A DNA stretch of 64,000 nucleotides from Cuniculiplasma divulgatum. GTDB lineage: Archaea > Thermoplasmatota > Thermoplasmata > Thermoplasmatales > Thermoplasmataceae. Within the stretch, counting starts at the first letter, position 1, and each line of letters starts with the position of its first letter. The stretch is taken from the NCBI GenBank assembly GCA_031200235.1, contig CP133595.1:868001-932000 (forward strand), given 5' to 3'. Under the pieces are notes generated by a model. That model was not told where the DNA came from. It saw only the letters and a list, made by a program, of their open reading frames with translations, and did no database searches. A program made the position numbers and the translations under genes. Shown piece after piece: positions 51,733 to 59,663 of this stretch.

Positions 51733-51924
51733 ATGTCTTGTGGATGTATGAAGAATTCGGGAAACCACATGGGAAAGCATCAAATGCACAGCCATGGCGA
51801 TGAGGAAAACTCCTCAGCGGATGACACTAAAACTGCACTGGAAATACTGAATGAGAGGTATGCAAGAGGAGAAATCGGAAAAGAAGAGTATTTAAGCATG
51901 AAGAATGAAATTCTGTCCAGGTGA
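51733..51924 (+). CDS. SHOCT-domain protein with Cys/His/Met-rich N-terminus, 63 aa
   Basis: The N-terminus 'MSCGCMKNSGNHMGKHQMHS' has Cys, His and Met suited to copper binding. The C-terminal 'ALEILNERYARGEIGKEEYL' is a SHOCT motif. ATG 51733 has an AT-rich box about 25 bases upstream. The next gene starts 5 bases after its stop. Probably a small metal buffer or oligomerising adaptor. Confidence 0.7.
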   Translation: MSCGCMKNSGNHMGKHQMHSHGDEENSSADDTKTALEILNERYARGEIGKEEYLSMKNEILSR

Positions 51925-51928
51925 AGAA

Positions 51929-52321
51929 ATGGCAACTGAATACAGAGTCAAAACAGAGCGTTCTTTTGATGAAGCGTGTGACAAGGTTAGAGAGATTGTA
52001 CCTCTAAACGGTTTCTCTATACTATCTGAGATCAGGATAGGCGAGATCCTGAGGTCAAAGGGGTTTAAATATCCTAATTTCACAACCTTTGATATCTGCA
52101 ATCCTGAATATGCACATGAAGCCCTTTCCTTCGACCACAAGGTAGAGACGCTCATTCCATGCCATCTGATAGTAAAATCAGTGGAAGACGGTGCTGAGAT
52201 ATCTGCTCAAATGCCTGCAGAAATTTTCCATACCATTCAGACAGATAAGATGGAACAGAAGACGGCCTTTCTAAATGAGGTTGAAACAAAGCTCAAAATC
52301 GTTGTTGACTCACTCATATAA
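51929..52321 (+). CDS. DUF302-family protein
   Basis: About 130 residues. 'FDEACDKVREIVPLNGFSIL', 'EYAHEALSFDHKVETLIPCH' and 'VKSVEDGAEISAQMP' fit DUF302, common next to copper and SHOCT genes. The single Cys lies in 'LIPCHLIV', a place where the family often shows a CN motif. Start ATG 51929 is 5 bases after the SHOCT gene. Function unknown. Confidence 0.75.
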   Translation: MATEYRVKTERSFDEACDKVREIVPLNGFSILSEIRIGEILRSKGFKYPNFTTFDICNPEYAHEALSFDHKVETLIPCHLIVKSVEDGAEISAQMPAEIFHTIQTDKMEQKTAFLNEVETKLKIVVDSLI

Positions 52322-52634
52322 TCGTTAAATGGGCCCAGGTACAGGCGGGAAACCTGCCTGGCGCACCAATATTTTGCTGCAGAGATTGTTTCCTTATGGT
52401 ATAAAATGCATGAATGGATATTTGCCTGTGCGAATTCATTCGACGAGAGGCAGCGACCCATCAGGGTTGGTTTTATCGTTAACTATTGTTTTTCATCCTT
52501 TTAGTTGGTCCTGTCATTTGGCTCAAAATACTCGCTTATTTCGCAGGCACATCAAAAATCCGCCGCAAAGCAATGATGTTTACTTCAAACTAATTGAAAA
52601 AGTTAGATAGGCAGCATTGCTGCTGCCCGTATAA
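52322..52634. other. Gap with a possible membrane-protein remnant
   Basis: No convincing gene. At 52495-52593 a 32-codon frame ('ILLVGPVIWLKILAYFAGTS') looks like the last helix of a lost membrane protein; its N-terminal side is out of frame. Otherwise unexplained. Confidence 0.3.
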
Positions 52635-53237
52635 TTATTGTTCTACAACTATCCTCCCATACATCCCGTTTTCAGCATGACCGGGATAGGTACACAGGTA
52701 CCAGTACGTTCCGGATTGCGAAAAACTGTAACTCATATTGTAGTAATAGAAATAACCCGAATTTGTTGGTGGAAGAAAGCTCATGGATGTCATCGAACTG
52801 TATCCCCCCGATCCCATGGAACCCATTCCGCTCATGTAGGGATATGGTGGACCCTGATTGCTAAGTACAAAATTATGTTCAGAATCGGTATCGATATTTA
52901 CCACTGTGAAATGAACAGTCACTCCCTCTTTGATCACTATCGTTGGGTTGTACATGCCTAGTATCTCAAAACTGTACATGCTCGGTCCGTTCATGGGTCC
53001 AGTCATCACAAGCAAGCTGCTGGAACTGTTTATGTAAATAGTCGAGTTAGTCTGTGAAGCATAAACTCCCGGCTCTGTTACATTCAAACCTTCAAGCTGT
53101 GACTGCGTCAGGTGCTGGGAACTGCTGGGTGTGTTGTATCCACCGTAGTAGTAGAAAGCCGAAAATACAAGCACGACAGTAAGGAAAGCAACTCCCACAA
53201 TTCCTATAGCTTTATATTTGTTCATAGAAAATTTCAC
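52635..53237 (-). CDS. Blue copper protein, rusticyanin/sulfocyanin-like
   Basis: 200 residues: one N-terminal membrane anchor ('AIGIVGVAFLTVVLVFSAFY') and an exported cupredoxin domain. The four type-1 copper ligands are readable: His121 ('SEHNFVL'), Cys182, His187 and Met192 ('YLCTYPGHAENGMYG'). A Gly/Ser/Met-rich insert ('MSGMGSMGSGGYSSM') precedes the last strands. Rusticyanin-type proteins carry electrons at low pH, for example in iron oxidation or toward terminal oxidases. Start at 53237 or Met 53225. It overlaps the upstream SHOCT gene by 4 bases. Confidence 0.85.
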   Translation of the reverse strand: MKFSMNKYKAIGIVGVAFLTVVLVFSAFYYYGGYNTPSSSQHLTQSQLEGLNVTEPGVYASQTNSTIYINSSSSLLVMTGPMNGPSMYSFEILGMYNPTIVIKEGVTVHFTVVNIDTDSEHNFVLSNQGPPYPYMSGMGSMGSGGYSSMTSMSFLPPTNSGYFYYYNMSYSFSQSGTYWYLCTYPGHAENGMYGRIVVEQ

Positions 53238-53602
53238 CTTCTTATGGTTTCAATCATCTGACGGTATTCTGACTCAGATATTTCTCCCCTTGCGAATCTT
53301 TCTTTCGCAATCTCCTCTGCCCTTGCCATCCGATCAACAGGTCGATGCGGTTCAGGGGTTCGAACGTCTTCAAATATGAAATAAATGAACACCAACACCA
53401 AGATTACCGATATCACACCTATGATCGGCATTATTATTCCCATACCATAGAAGCCACCCATCATCCCATATGGGCCATAGGTTCCATTGTAATAGTTGCC
53501 TCCAAACAGAATGGAGACAATTATTGTAACTGCCGCAACTACAGAGACAAGCGCCACAATGAACCACATCAAGTTTTCAAAATGTTTACCCATGGTACTC
53601 AT
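53234..53602 (-). CDS. SHOCT membrane protein
   Basis: 122 residues: two hydrophobic spans with a Gly/Tyr/Met-rich loop between them ('YGPYGMMGGFYGMGI'), then 'RAEEIAKERFARGEISESEY', a SHOCT motif. It overlaps the cupredoxin gene by 4 bases, so co-expression is certain. Likely a small assembly or scaffold protein for the copper protein; function inferred. Confidence 0.75.
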   Translation of the reverse strand: MSTMGKHFENLMWFIVALVSVVAAVTIIVSILFGGNYYNGTYGPYGMMGGFYGMGIIMPIIGVISVILVLVFIYFIFEDVRTPEPHRPVDRMARAEEIAKERFARGEISESEYRQMIETIRR

Positions 53603-53650
53603 ATATGGTGGAAAGACACTTAATTCTTGGTTGAAACATGTTTCATGAAA

Positions 53651-54211
53651 CTAATTTGAATAGGTTTCAGTAAGGATTATTTCATTTGTTACGCCTTTTC
53701 TCATCTTCACAACCACCCCTTTATTCTCCAATGCTGTCAGGGTCCTGGATATGGAGGCTTTTGAGGCATTAATTGTTGTCACTATATCACTTTGAAGCAT
53801 TTTATTTCCATTTTTGTTTATGAGATCTATGATTTCAAGCTCTAAATCTGTAAAGTGTTCCGGGTTAATTCTGATCGGTGAGGCAGTATTACCAGATGGG
53901 TACGACCCATCCAGTTTCGATAAGACAATGGTTTTGTACTCTGTATGTTCAGGTTGAATCAGTGGATATAGCGTCATTAGCCCTTTTACAGAGAGTGCCG
54001 AAATAACAAGATTAACAATTACTATCCCCGTAAAAAGATAGAAAAAGTCATCAGTAACTCTCCCCTCAAGATAAACAACGACCACAAAAAATGTAACGGA
54101 TATGACTACGATAAGGAGAGAGAGCAAGAGGGATATGCCATAGAATATGACCCGTCTTGTAACCTGTGGTCTCCCAGATTCTGCGAGGGTAATGGCTTTG
54201 GTGTTTCTCAT
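53651..54211 (-). CDS. Membrane-anchored winged-helix regulator
   Basis: 186 residues: two N-terminal membrane spans, then a cytoplasmic winged helix ('LELEIIDLINKNGNKML', 'INASKASISRTLTALENKGV') typical of archaeal DUF7343/MarR-like membrane regulators. It sits between the two cupredoxin genes and probably controls them in response to a membrane or redox signal. A real target site could not be picked. Confidence 0.75.
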   Translation of the reverse strand: MRNTKAITLAESGRPQVTRRVIFYGISLLLSLLIVVISVTFFVVVVYLEGRVTDDFFYLFTGIVIVNLVISALSVKGLMTLYPLIQPEHTEYKTIVLSKLDGSYPSGNTASPIRINPEHFTDLELEIIDLINKNGNKMLQSDIVTTINASKASISRTLTALENKGVVVKMRKGVTNEIILTETYSN

Positions 54212-54231
54212 AAATCATTATGTCCTATAAT

Positions 54232-54879
54232 TTATTGGGCATAAATAGTTCCTGTCATCCAGCCAGGAGTGGACATTGCGCCTCCCCATCCTGTTGGTCC
54301 TGAACCACAAGCAGCCTCACATTGCCAGACATAGCTTCCGCTGCTGTTTAAGTAAAAAGAAGCAACCTCAGTATATCCCGCTATTACAGGAATGTTAACA
54401 ACGGTGCTCGAACCTTGTAAGATAGTGAAAGTATGCAATACTTTTGATGCTGGGAATGATGTTATGTTGGTAGACCATGACTTTGAAGTATTGCTTCCCA
54501 TAGCCGTAGTGCCGTTTATGACATAGACCTGATCATTTAGAACCCCACTGGCAGTCAAATACTGCGCAGGTACCGATGTGTTACCCATATCGTACGAAGT
54601 GATGGTGATGGTTATTTTTATGTGTGTAGGCAGGGTTATATTCGACGTGGATTGAAGTGTGCCATTCATAACCTCATAGTACCTGGGTTGAGCTCCAATC
54701 GAACTGTTGTAGTTTGCGTCCATGACTTCTATCAAGTCAAGATGATATCCACCATTACTTTGCTGATTACTGCTCTGGCTACTGCTGACGGCGACCTGAT
54801 GGTCATAAGCAACACCAATTCCCACTCCCCCTATAATCACTATCGCGGAAACAATGGCGTAAAAGACTTTTTCCTGCAT
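54232..54879 (-). CDS. Membrane-anchored CuA-like cupredoxin (oxidase subunit II-type)
   Basis: About 215 residues from ATG 54879; a longer frame to 54942 is less likely. An N-terminal anchor ('IVSAIVIIGGVGIGV') is followed by an external beta domain. The C-terminal loop 'WQCEAACGSGPTGWGGAM' resembles the CuA loop (C-x3-C-G-x-G-H...M) of cytochrome oxidase subunit II, but the His after the second Cys region reads Pro here. Either copper binding is altered or another His serves. A terminal-oxidase partner is not in the window. Confidence 0.6.
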   Translation of the reverse strand: MQEKVFYAIVSAIVIIGGVGIGVAYDHQVAVSSSQSSNQQSNGGYHLDLIEVMDANYNSSIGAQPRYYEVMNGTLQSTSNITLPTHIKITITITSYDMGNTSVPAQYLTASGVLNDQVYVINGTTAMGSNTSKSWSTNITSFPASKVLHTFTILQGSSTVVNIPVIAGYTEVASFYLNSSGSYVWQCEAACGSGPTGWGGAMSTPGWMTGTIYAQ

Positions 54880-55065
54880 AATGAAATAATGGTTGAGAAA
54901 ATTTAAAGGATCTGTTATCATAATGTAAAGGAAATGAATCATGATTATTCATAACGTATGGTAAGTGGAAGTCAGAAAAAAGATCATGATCGTGAGATTA
55001 ATCGTGTTGTAACTCCCATCATCGGCTGAGTTAGAGGCAGTTGACAGAATTAGGAAAACTCGGAA

Positions 55066-55104
55066 TGGACCGATCGGGATTTGATTAAAGTTTTAAGGGA
55101 ATAC
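55066..55104 (+). repeat. tRNA-Ala 3'-end repeat R15
   Basis: TGGACCGATCGGGATTTGA (one difference from the tRNA gene), then TTAAAGTTTTAAGGGAATAC. The closest match to the consensus; right border of the copper cassette. Confidence 0.9.
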
Positions 55105-55219
55105 CGTTGAAGGTTCTTGGGACAAGAAGGGAGTTGCTGTTCTCGCATTATACCTGGGATTGATACTTATGCCTGATTAGCAGCTTCGCAAATAGAGAAG
55201 AAAAAGCATATTACGGTAC

Positions 55220-55660
55220 TCACAGGGCCGTTTCTATACCAAGCTTCCTGGCTGCTGCATTAAGTCCCCTGTCAGCCGAGCAGAACACAGTCGTCCCGGC
55301 TTCAATACAGGTTTCTAGCTGAATTGCATCTACAATATATATGTGTTGTTCAAGAACTGTCTCGACAGCTTTCCTGATTATCTGGCTACTAACAGGATAT
55401 ATTTCAACCGAGGAGGATCTTTCAAGTAAGCCCAACTCACTTAGCATTGCTTGGAGACGGTTTCTCGCGTCAATACCCGTTTTCCTTGAGTATTTGTCAA
55501 AAACAACAGCCGCCTCGCCAAGGTTGATCTCAGACAGGCAAATAACTGTCTCCCCTCGCTGGGCTTGATGAAAGTAGCTGTCAGCCAGGGTGCTGTTTTC
55601 CTCCTTAACGTACCTTTTGATCAGTATACTGGTATCAAGATAGACGTGAGATACGTTCAT
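55220..55660 (-). CDS. VapC PIN-domain toxin
   Basis: 146 residues. PIN acidic residues: Asp in 'VYLDTSILIKRYVKEE', Glu in 'LSEINLGEA', Asp in 'YIVDAIQLET', Asp in 'FCSADRGLNAAA'. The start overlaps the end of the antitoxin by 26 bases. Last TA module before the tRNA gene; inverted relative to most others. It looks intact. Confidence 0.88.
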   Translation of the reverse strand: MNVSHVYLDTSILIKRYVKEENSTLADSYFHQAQRGETVICLSEINLGEAAVVFDKYSRKTGIDARNRLQAMLSELGLLERSSSVEIYPVSSQIIRKAVETVLEQHIYIVDAIQLETCIEAGTTVFCSADRGLNAAARKLGIETAL

Positions 55661-55919
55661 TTCGCATTTCCCTGACTTCTTTTTCTGAGTACACTCTACC
55701 AGTGAGATCAGGCCTGTTCCTCTCTACATCTTCCCCGCTTATGTATCCGCAGTCGAGATTAAGCTCCTTGCACAGATCACTTAGGATCTCCGCTGTGGAA
55801 AGGGAACGAAGTGATTTTTCGATGTAGTCGCTTAGGGTCCTTCCTTTTTTCAATAGGGCCAGCTTTGCGTTGTCCACAACTGGTTTTTCTACTGATACGG
55901 TTATCTTGGTTTTAACCAT
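55635..55919 (-). CDS. VapB-type antitoxin
   Basis: 94 residues: 'VKTKITVSVEKPVVDNAKLA' and 'GRTLSDYIEKSLRSLS' (RHH), then an extended tail ('RPDLTGRVYSEKEVREMRNE') that would wrap the PIN toxin. Overlaps vapC by 26 bases, an unusually long overlap in this island. Confidence 0.8.
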   Translation of the reverse strand: MVKTKITVSVEKPVVDNAKLALLKKGRTLSDYIEKSLRSLSTAEILSDLCKELNLDCGYISGEDVERNRPDLTGRVYSEKEVREMRNERISRLS

Positions 55920-56005
55920 CTAGCCGTATATATGGTAAACCGTATTAAGTCTTTCTACCAATTTGGTTCTTAACCGAGAACAGATTCGACAGCTATAAAC
56001 AGGTC

Positions 56006-56175
56006 TGACATACTCCCACAGCTGAAGATTGTGAGGTTCTCAGCTTTGCTTCGGTTTCGTCTTCATCCCTCACGGTCCAGTTGGTTTTGCGAGACCAATT
56101 ACCAGGTCTTGAGGCCGCTCCAGTCGTGAACATTGCCTCTTTAGGGATATTAGTGCTCCCTGTGCACACATTCAG
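56006..56175 (-). mobile_element. Remnant of an IS200/IS605 element (tnpB 3' end)
   Basis: On the minus strand the frame ends 'NWTVRDEDETEAKLRTSQSS' followed by 'AVGVC', like the variable C-terminal tail of archaeal TnpB. The plus strand TACTCCCACAGCTGAAG resembles the right-end hairpin of such elements. The rest of the element is gone. Confidence 0.45.
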
Positions 56176-56181
56176 AACAAA

Positions 56182-57096
56182 TCACACGTGCATCACGCCG
56201 AGGTACCTCAATCCTTCAGAAATAATTTTGACTACATAAATAGCATATCTTCCATCCGGGTCGGGATCCGGATTAAAGATAGTGACATCAGCACCAATAG
56301 TGCCCGGTGCCAAGAAGTTCATCAACTCAGCAAGATGCTCACCTTCAAAGCCTCCTTCATCAGGGCTATCAACAGCAGGCATCACGCTGGGATCAAGAAC
56401 ATCAAGATCAACATGAAGCCAATAGGGCTGTGCTCCAGATTCTTTTAGCGCACTCACGATGCGTTTGCCACTTTCTATCACTCCATCTGCAATGACGTTG
56501 CTCGCCGGAATCACTAGTCGAAGTTTCTCTGATACTTCTAAAAGGTGCTCGTCATTATCTCTGCAACGACAGTGTACAACCTTTCTCGGCTCAAAATATG
56601 GACCTGTGCCATCTATATTGGATATTTCGGGATAGTGGAGTCCTACTACGGCGGCTAAATCTTCGCCAGCTAAGCTCGCACATTTGCTAGAATTACCCGG
56701 GTGGCGAAAATAAGTATGGCCATCGATGTGGACAAGCCCATAGCTACCTCGCCTCTTGAGTGCTAGCCCGATCCCGAGAAGAAGGCTACAGTCAATACCA
56801 ATTACGTGAGGAGTATTTCCACTCCCTAATATTCCTGTGATTCATTCTTGAATTTTCTTGGAATATTTTAGTATTTCGTCCTCATTTCGTATTCTTCCAG
56901 CTGAAATTTTATCAGAGTATTGGCCAGGGATTGTCGCTCCACCATCTATTCCTGCCATTTCAATGAAGAATCGGTAGTGCCCAGCTTCCCTCAGCGCTTC
57001 AGGAGCCTTCGAGCATCCGGGTACACTAGAAACTTCCGGTAGACGCAACCCTAAGTTGGCCGGTGTAGACAACAAAACTATCTTCCCCATGGCCAA
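56182..57096 (-). pseudogene. Arginase-family gene interrupted by a single in-frame TGA
   Basis: One open frame of 304 codons is broken only at codon 85 (TGA at 56842-56844, after 'KYSKKIQE'). It then continues 'ITGILGSGNTPHVIGIDCS', 'YGLVHIDGHTYF' and 'WLHVDLDVLDPSVMPAVDSP'. The last two metal Asp are present, but the usual DxHxD reads DGHTY (Asp to Tyr) and GGDxS reads GIDCS. A GTG at 56514 could restart only the C-terminal third. Probably decaying; the parent used a ureohydrolase-type Mn site. Confidence 0.75.
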
Positions 57097-57170
57097 AGAA
57101 CCTCTTTATCCGATTTGGTATGTATCTGCTGCCACTTGATATATTTAATCATCTGGACCAAATTTAAATA

Positions 57171-57242
57171 TGGACCGGTCGGGATTTGAACCCGAGGCCT
57201 CCTGCTTGCAAAGCAGGCGATCTACCGCTGATCTACCGGCCC
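57171..57242 (-). tRNA. tRNA-Ala (anticodon TGC)
   Basis: The minus strand reads GGGCCGG (acceptor 5' side), D-arm, an anticodon stem CCTGC/GCAGG with loop TTTGCAA, a T-arm with GGTTCAAATCC, and CCGGTCC plus discriminator A. The acceptor contains the G3:U70 pair that marks tRNA-Ala. CCA is not encoded. Its 3' end (T-arm to A73) is the source of the core in all island repeats; the island lies directly beyond its 3' end. Confidence 0.95.
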
Positions 57243-57359
57243 TTGGTTTACCCAGGGTATGAAGCAGCCTGAGAGTATTAAAACGCTAAAAATACTTTTG
57301 CTGTTTCCACTCTTTTCAACTGTATTTGATACAGGAAAATGATTTGCATTGTAGACGCA

Positions 57360-58010
57360 CTATTTGGAAAGCACAATTTTGGCATCTGCGGCAAAAGCAT
57401 CACTTTCCGTTAGTATGAGGGGATTGATGTCCAGTGATCTGATATTTCCGCCTTCGTCTTGTATCAGCTGCGAAAGTGAAATCGCGGTATCCACAATGCT
57501 TTTCTCGTTTATTCTTATGCCTCTGAATCCCCTTACAAATCTTCCAAGGGATGTTTCCATTATCATTTCACTGACATCAGAAGTGGATATATTTACAGTC
57601 CTGAATGAGACATCATCAAAAATTTCTGCCAGGATGCCACCTGTTCCAAGCATAATGACGTGTCCGAATGTGGGATTTTTGTTCACGCCAAGTATTGTCT
57701 CCACCTTCCCCTGAACCATCTCTTCAAGAAGGAAATTGTGTTCTGGGAATTTGGTCAAAAGGTGTCTGAAGGCCGAATCAAGCTGATCTCTATCATTAAT
57801 TCTCAGGATTACAGCACCGGAATCAGACTTATGCAATAAATCGTGCCCTACGGCTTTGAGAACCACAGGATAATGAAGCGATATATCATCCGGCAGGGCA
57901 TTGCCCTCAATAAGCATACCCAGTGGCGTTCTTATTTTGTATTTCCTTAGAAGGGCCTTCGCCTGAAATTCGTCCATGACCCCTCCGGGATAATCCTCAT
58001 ACAGCAGCAT
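57360..58010 (-). CDS. ADP-forming acyl-CoA synthetase, beta subunit
   Basis: 216 residues, an ATP-grasp domain ('YPVVLKAVGHDLLHKSDSGA', 'EEMVQGKVETILGVNKNP', 'SLDINPLILTE'). With the alpha subunit it makes ATP from acyl-CoA, ADP and phosphate, releasing the acid. Its start overlaps the alpha gene by 14 bases. Substrate (acetate, aryl or branched acid) not known. Confidence 0.9.
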   Translation of the reverse strand: MLLYEDYPGGVMDEFQAKALLRKYKIRTPLGMLIEGNALPDDISLHYPVVLKAVGHDLLHKSDSGAVILRINDRDQLDSAFRHLLTKFPEHNFLLEEMVQGKVETILGVNKNPTFGHVIMLGTGGILAEIFDDVSFRTVNISTSDVSEMIMETSLGRFVRGFRGIRINEKSIVDTAISLSQLIQDEGGNIRSLDINPLILTESDAFAADAKIVLSK

Positions 58011-59391
58011 CTTTCATCCTCCTCATGTAAAAAGAATACTTGGCAAGCGCCTCAGCCGATCGTACCGTTCTTGATATACTTGGAAATGATGGAACGTGCT
58101 GCTGCTCAAGGGAAAGCAGCATTCCTTTGGCTTCCTTGAATCCCAGAACTCCAACCAGCAGAGGCTTGCCTGACCTCTGCCATTTAACTGCCACATCAAC
58201 CAGATCCATGGTCATTTTAGGTGTCTGTGGAAGTGCATAAAGTATAATCAGGTCCACTTCATCTGCTTCATTCAGTATTGCCAGGATATCGTTAACCTGG
58301 CTAACACTGCCATCAGCCGTTATGTCCACAGGATTCTGCACAGATCCAAAGGCCACAATCAGTTTTCTGATCTCATCCTTTGTACGTTCAGAGAATTCAG
58401 CCATTTTCAGATCAGGATGGGCAGGAAGCGACAGCAGGTCCGTGGTCACAACGCCAACTCCACCAGCACTGGTCACGACAGCTACCCTGTTACCATGGGC
58501 ATTTCTGGAGTAGGATAATGTTCTTGTAAAGTCCATGAGTTCGGTCTCGTTCTGGGCTCTGACAATGCCCAGCTGCCTGAATATGCCTTCTGTAACCCTA
58601 TCATCAGTGGCCATGGAGGCGGTATGCAGCAATGCCGCCTTTGCCGCTGTTTCAGTTCTGCCGGATTTGAGTATCACGATGGGCTTGGATTGCACCGCAG
58701 TCTTCATGATCCTGAAGAAGTCATTCCCCCGAGGTATGCTCTCAAGATACAGGGCTATGCCTTTCACCTCACTTCTTGAGGCAAGGTATTTCAAAATGTC
58801 CAGTTCATCCAGGTCAGATCGGTTACCGACATTTATGAATGAATGTATGCCTGTTTCGAATTCAGATATTGTATCCATGGTGAGAAGTCCCAGTGCACCG
58901 CTCTGTGATATGAATGCTATATTTCCCGCAGGCGGAAACTGGACTCTGTCGGTTGGAGTCAGGGTTGTGTTGAGCCCGCTGCCGGGTACATATATCCCAA
59001 CAGTGTTGGGGCCCACTATCCTTGTCTCTGTGCCCTCAATAAGGGAACTTATTCTGTCTTGCAGTGCTTTGCCATCCTTGCCGGTTTCTGCGAAACCTCC
59101 CGGTATCATCACAATGAATGGCACATTCAAGGAAACACAGTCCTGCACCACTGCAACAGATGATCTGGCAGGAATGGCAATTACGCATAAATCAATACTA
59201 TGGCCTATGGACTTTAGGTCAGGATAGCATTTCAGCCCCATTATCTCATCCTGTGAGGGGTTAACCGGGAAAATACTGCCTCTATACCCTGATGAAATCA
59301 GGTTCTTCAGGATCACATTTCCAATTTTTCCCGGATCATTAGAGGCTCCAACGATGGCCACAGATTCAGGATGAAATAACTTATGAAGCAC
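57997..59391 (-). CDS. ADP-forming acyl-CoA synthetase, alpha subunit
   Basis: 464 residues: CoA-binding Rossmann fold ('VAIVGASNDPGKIGN', 'NPSQDEIMGLKCYPDL') and two succinyl-CoA ligase-like domains ('FISQSGALGLLTMD'). The expected phospho-His is in 'LLHTASMATDDRV', where most members have SHTGS. Overlaps the beta gene. Together they would conserve energy from acyl-CoA made by the acyl-CoA genes at 6-14 kb. Confidence 0.9.
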   Translation of the reverse strand: MLHKLFHPESVAIVGASNDPGKIGNVILKNLISSGYRGSIFPVNPSQDEIMGLKCYPDLKSIGHSIDLCVIAIPARSSVAVVQDCVSLNVPFIVMIPGGFAETGKDGKALQDRISSLIEGTETRIVGPNTVGIYVPGSGLNTTLTPTDRVQFPPAGNIAFISQSGALGLLTMDTISEFETGIHSFINVGNRSDLDELDILKYLASRSEVKGIALYLESIPRGNDFFRIMKTAVQSKPIVILKSGRTETAAKAALLHTASMATDDRVTEGIFRQLGIVRAQNETELMDFTRTLSYSRNAHGNRVAVVTSAGGVGVVTTDLLSLPAHPDLKMAEFSERTKDEIRKLIVAFGSVQNPVDITADGSVSQVNDILAILNEADEVDLIILYALPQTPKMTMDLVDVAVKWQRSGKPLLVGVLGFKEAKGMLLSLEQQHVPSFPSISRTVRSAEALAKYSFYMRRMKDAAV

Positions 59392-59588
59392 ACAATGTGA
59401 TTCACAGCGAGAATAATAATTATATTATTACCAGTAAATTTTAACATTTATTAAAAATTTCTGCACATTAATGTAACTTCATATTTTTTCGACTTTCCAC
59501 AGCGAAAAATGAGTCCATGAACTTTCCAATGGTGTAAAATACGCAACAGGTTCAGTGGCAGGCAGAATCCCGTATTCTAATGTGATAA
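59392..59588. other. Divergent intergenic region
   Basis: AT-rich stretches such as ATTATATTATTACC near the acyl-CoA synthetase start probably contain its promoter; the kinase promoter lies further right at 59632. Confidence 0.35.
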
Positions 59589-59631
59589 GTGAATGGTGTC
59601 TCCATGAGGAAGAGAGTCTTGGTTGAGGGTC

Positions 59632-59643
59632 TTATATTTTATA
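59632..59643 (+). promoter_or_regulatory. TATA box that decides the isopentenyl phosphate kinase start
   Basis: TTATATTTTATA is centred 26 bases before ATG 59664. The longer frame from 59589 would begin upstream of the TATA box. Confidence 0.55.
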
Positions 59644-59663
59644 TCCATGTAACAATTCGCCCA

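Noticed and set aside
52329-52610. 93-residue ORF before the rusticyanin gene
   Set aside because: Composition looks random and the better-looking membrane fragment in the same place is in another frame.
56842-56844. Selenocysteine codon in the arginase-like gene
   Set aside because: The position is not catalytic, no SECIS-like structure was seen, and a second damaging change (Asp to Tyr) points to decay.
28068-57242. CRISPR array
   Set aside because: Repeats are irregularly spaced by 0.4-8 kb with genes between them, the copies are degenerate, and no cas genes are seen.
58535-59227. 230-residue plus-strand ORF
   Set aside because: Antisense to the acyl-CoA synthetase alpha subunit, which has all family motifs.
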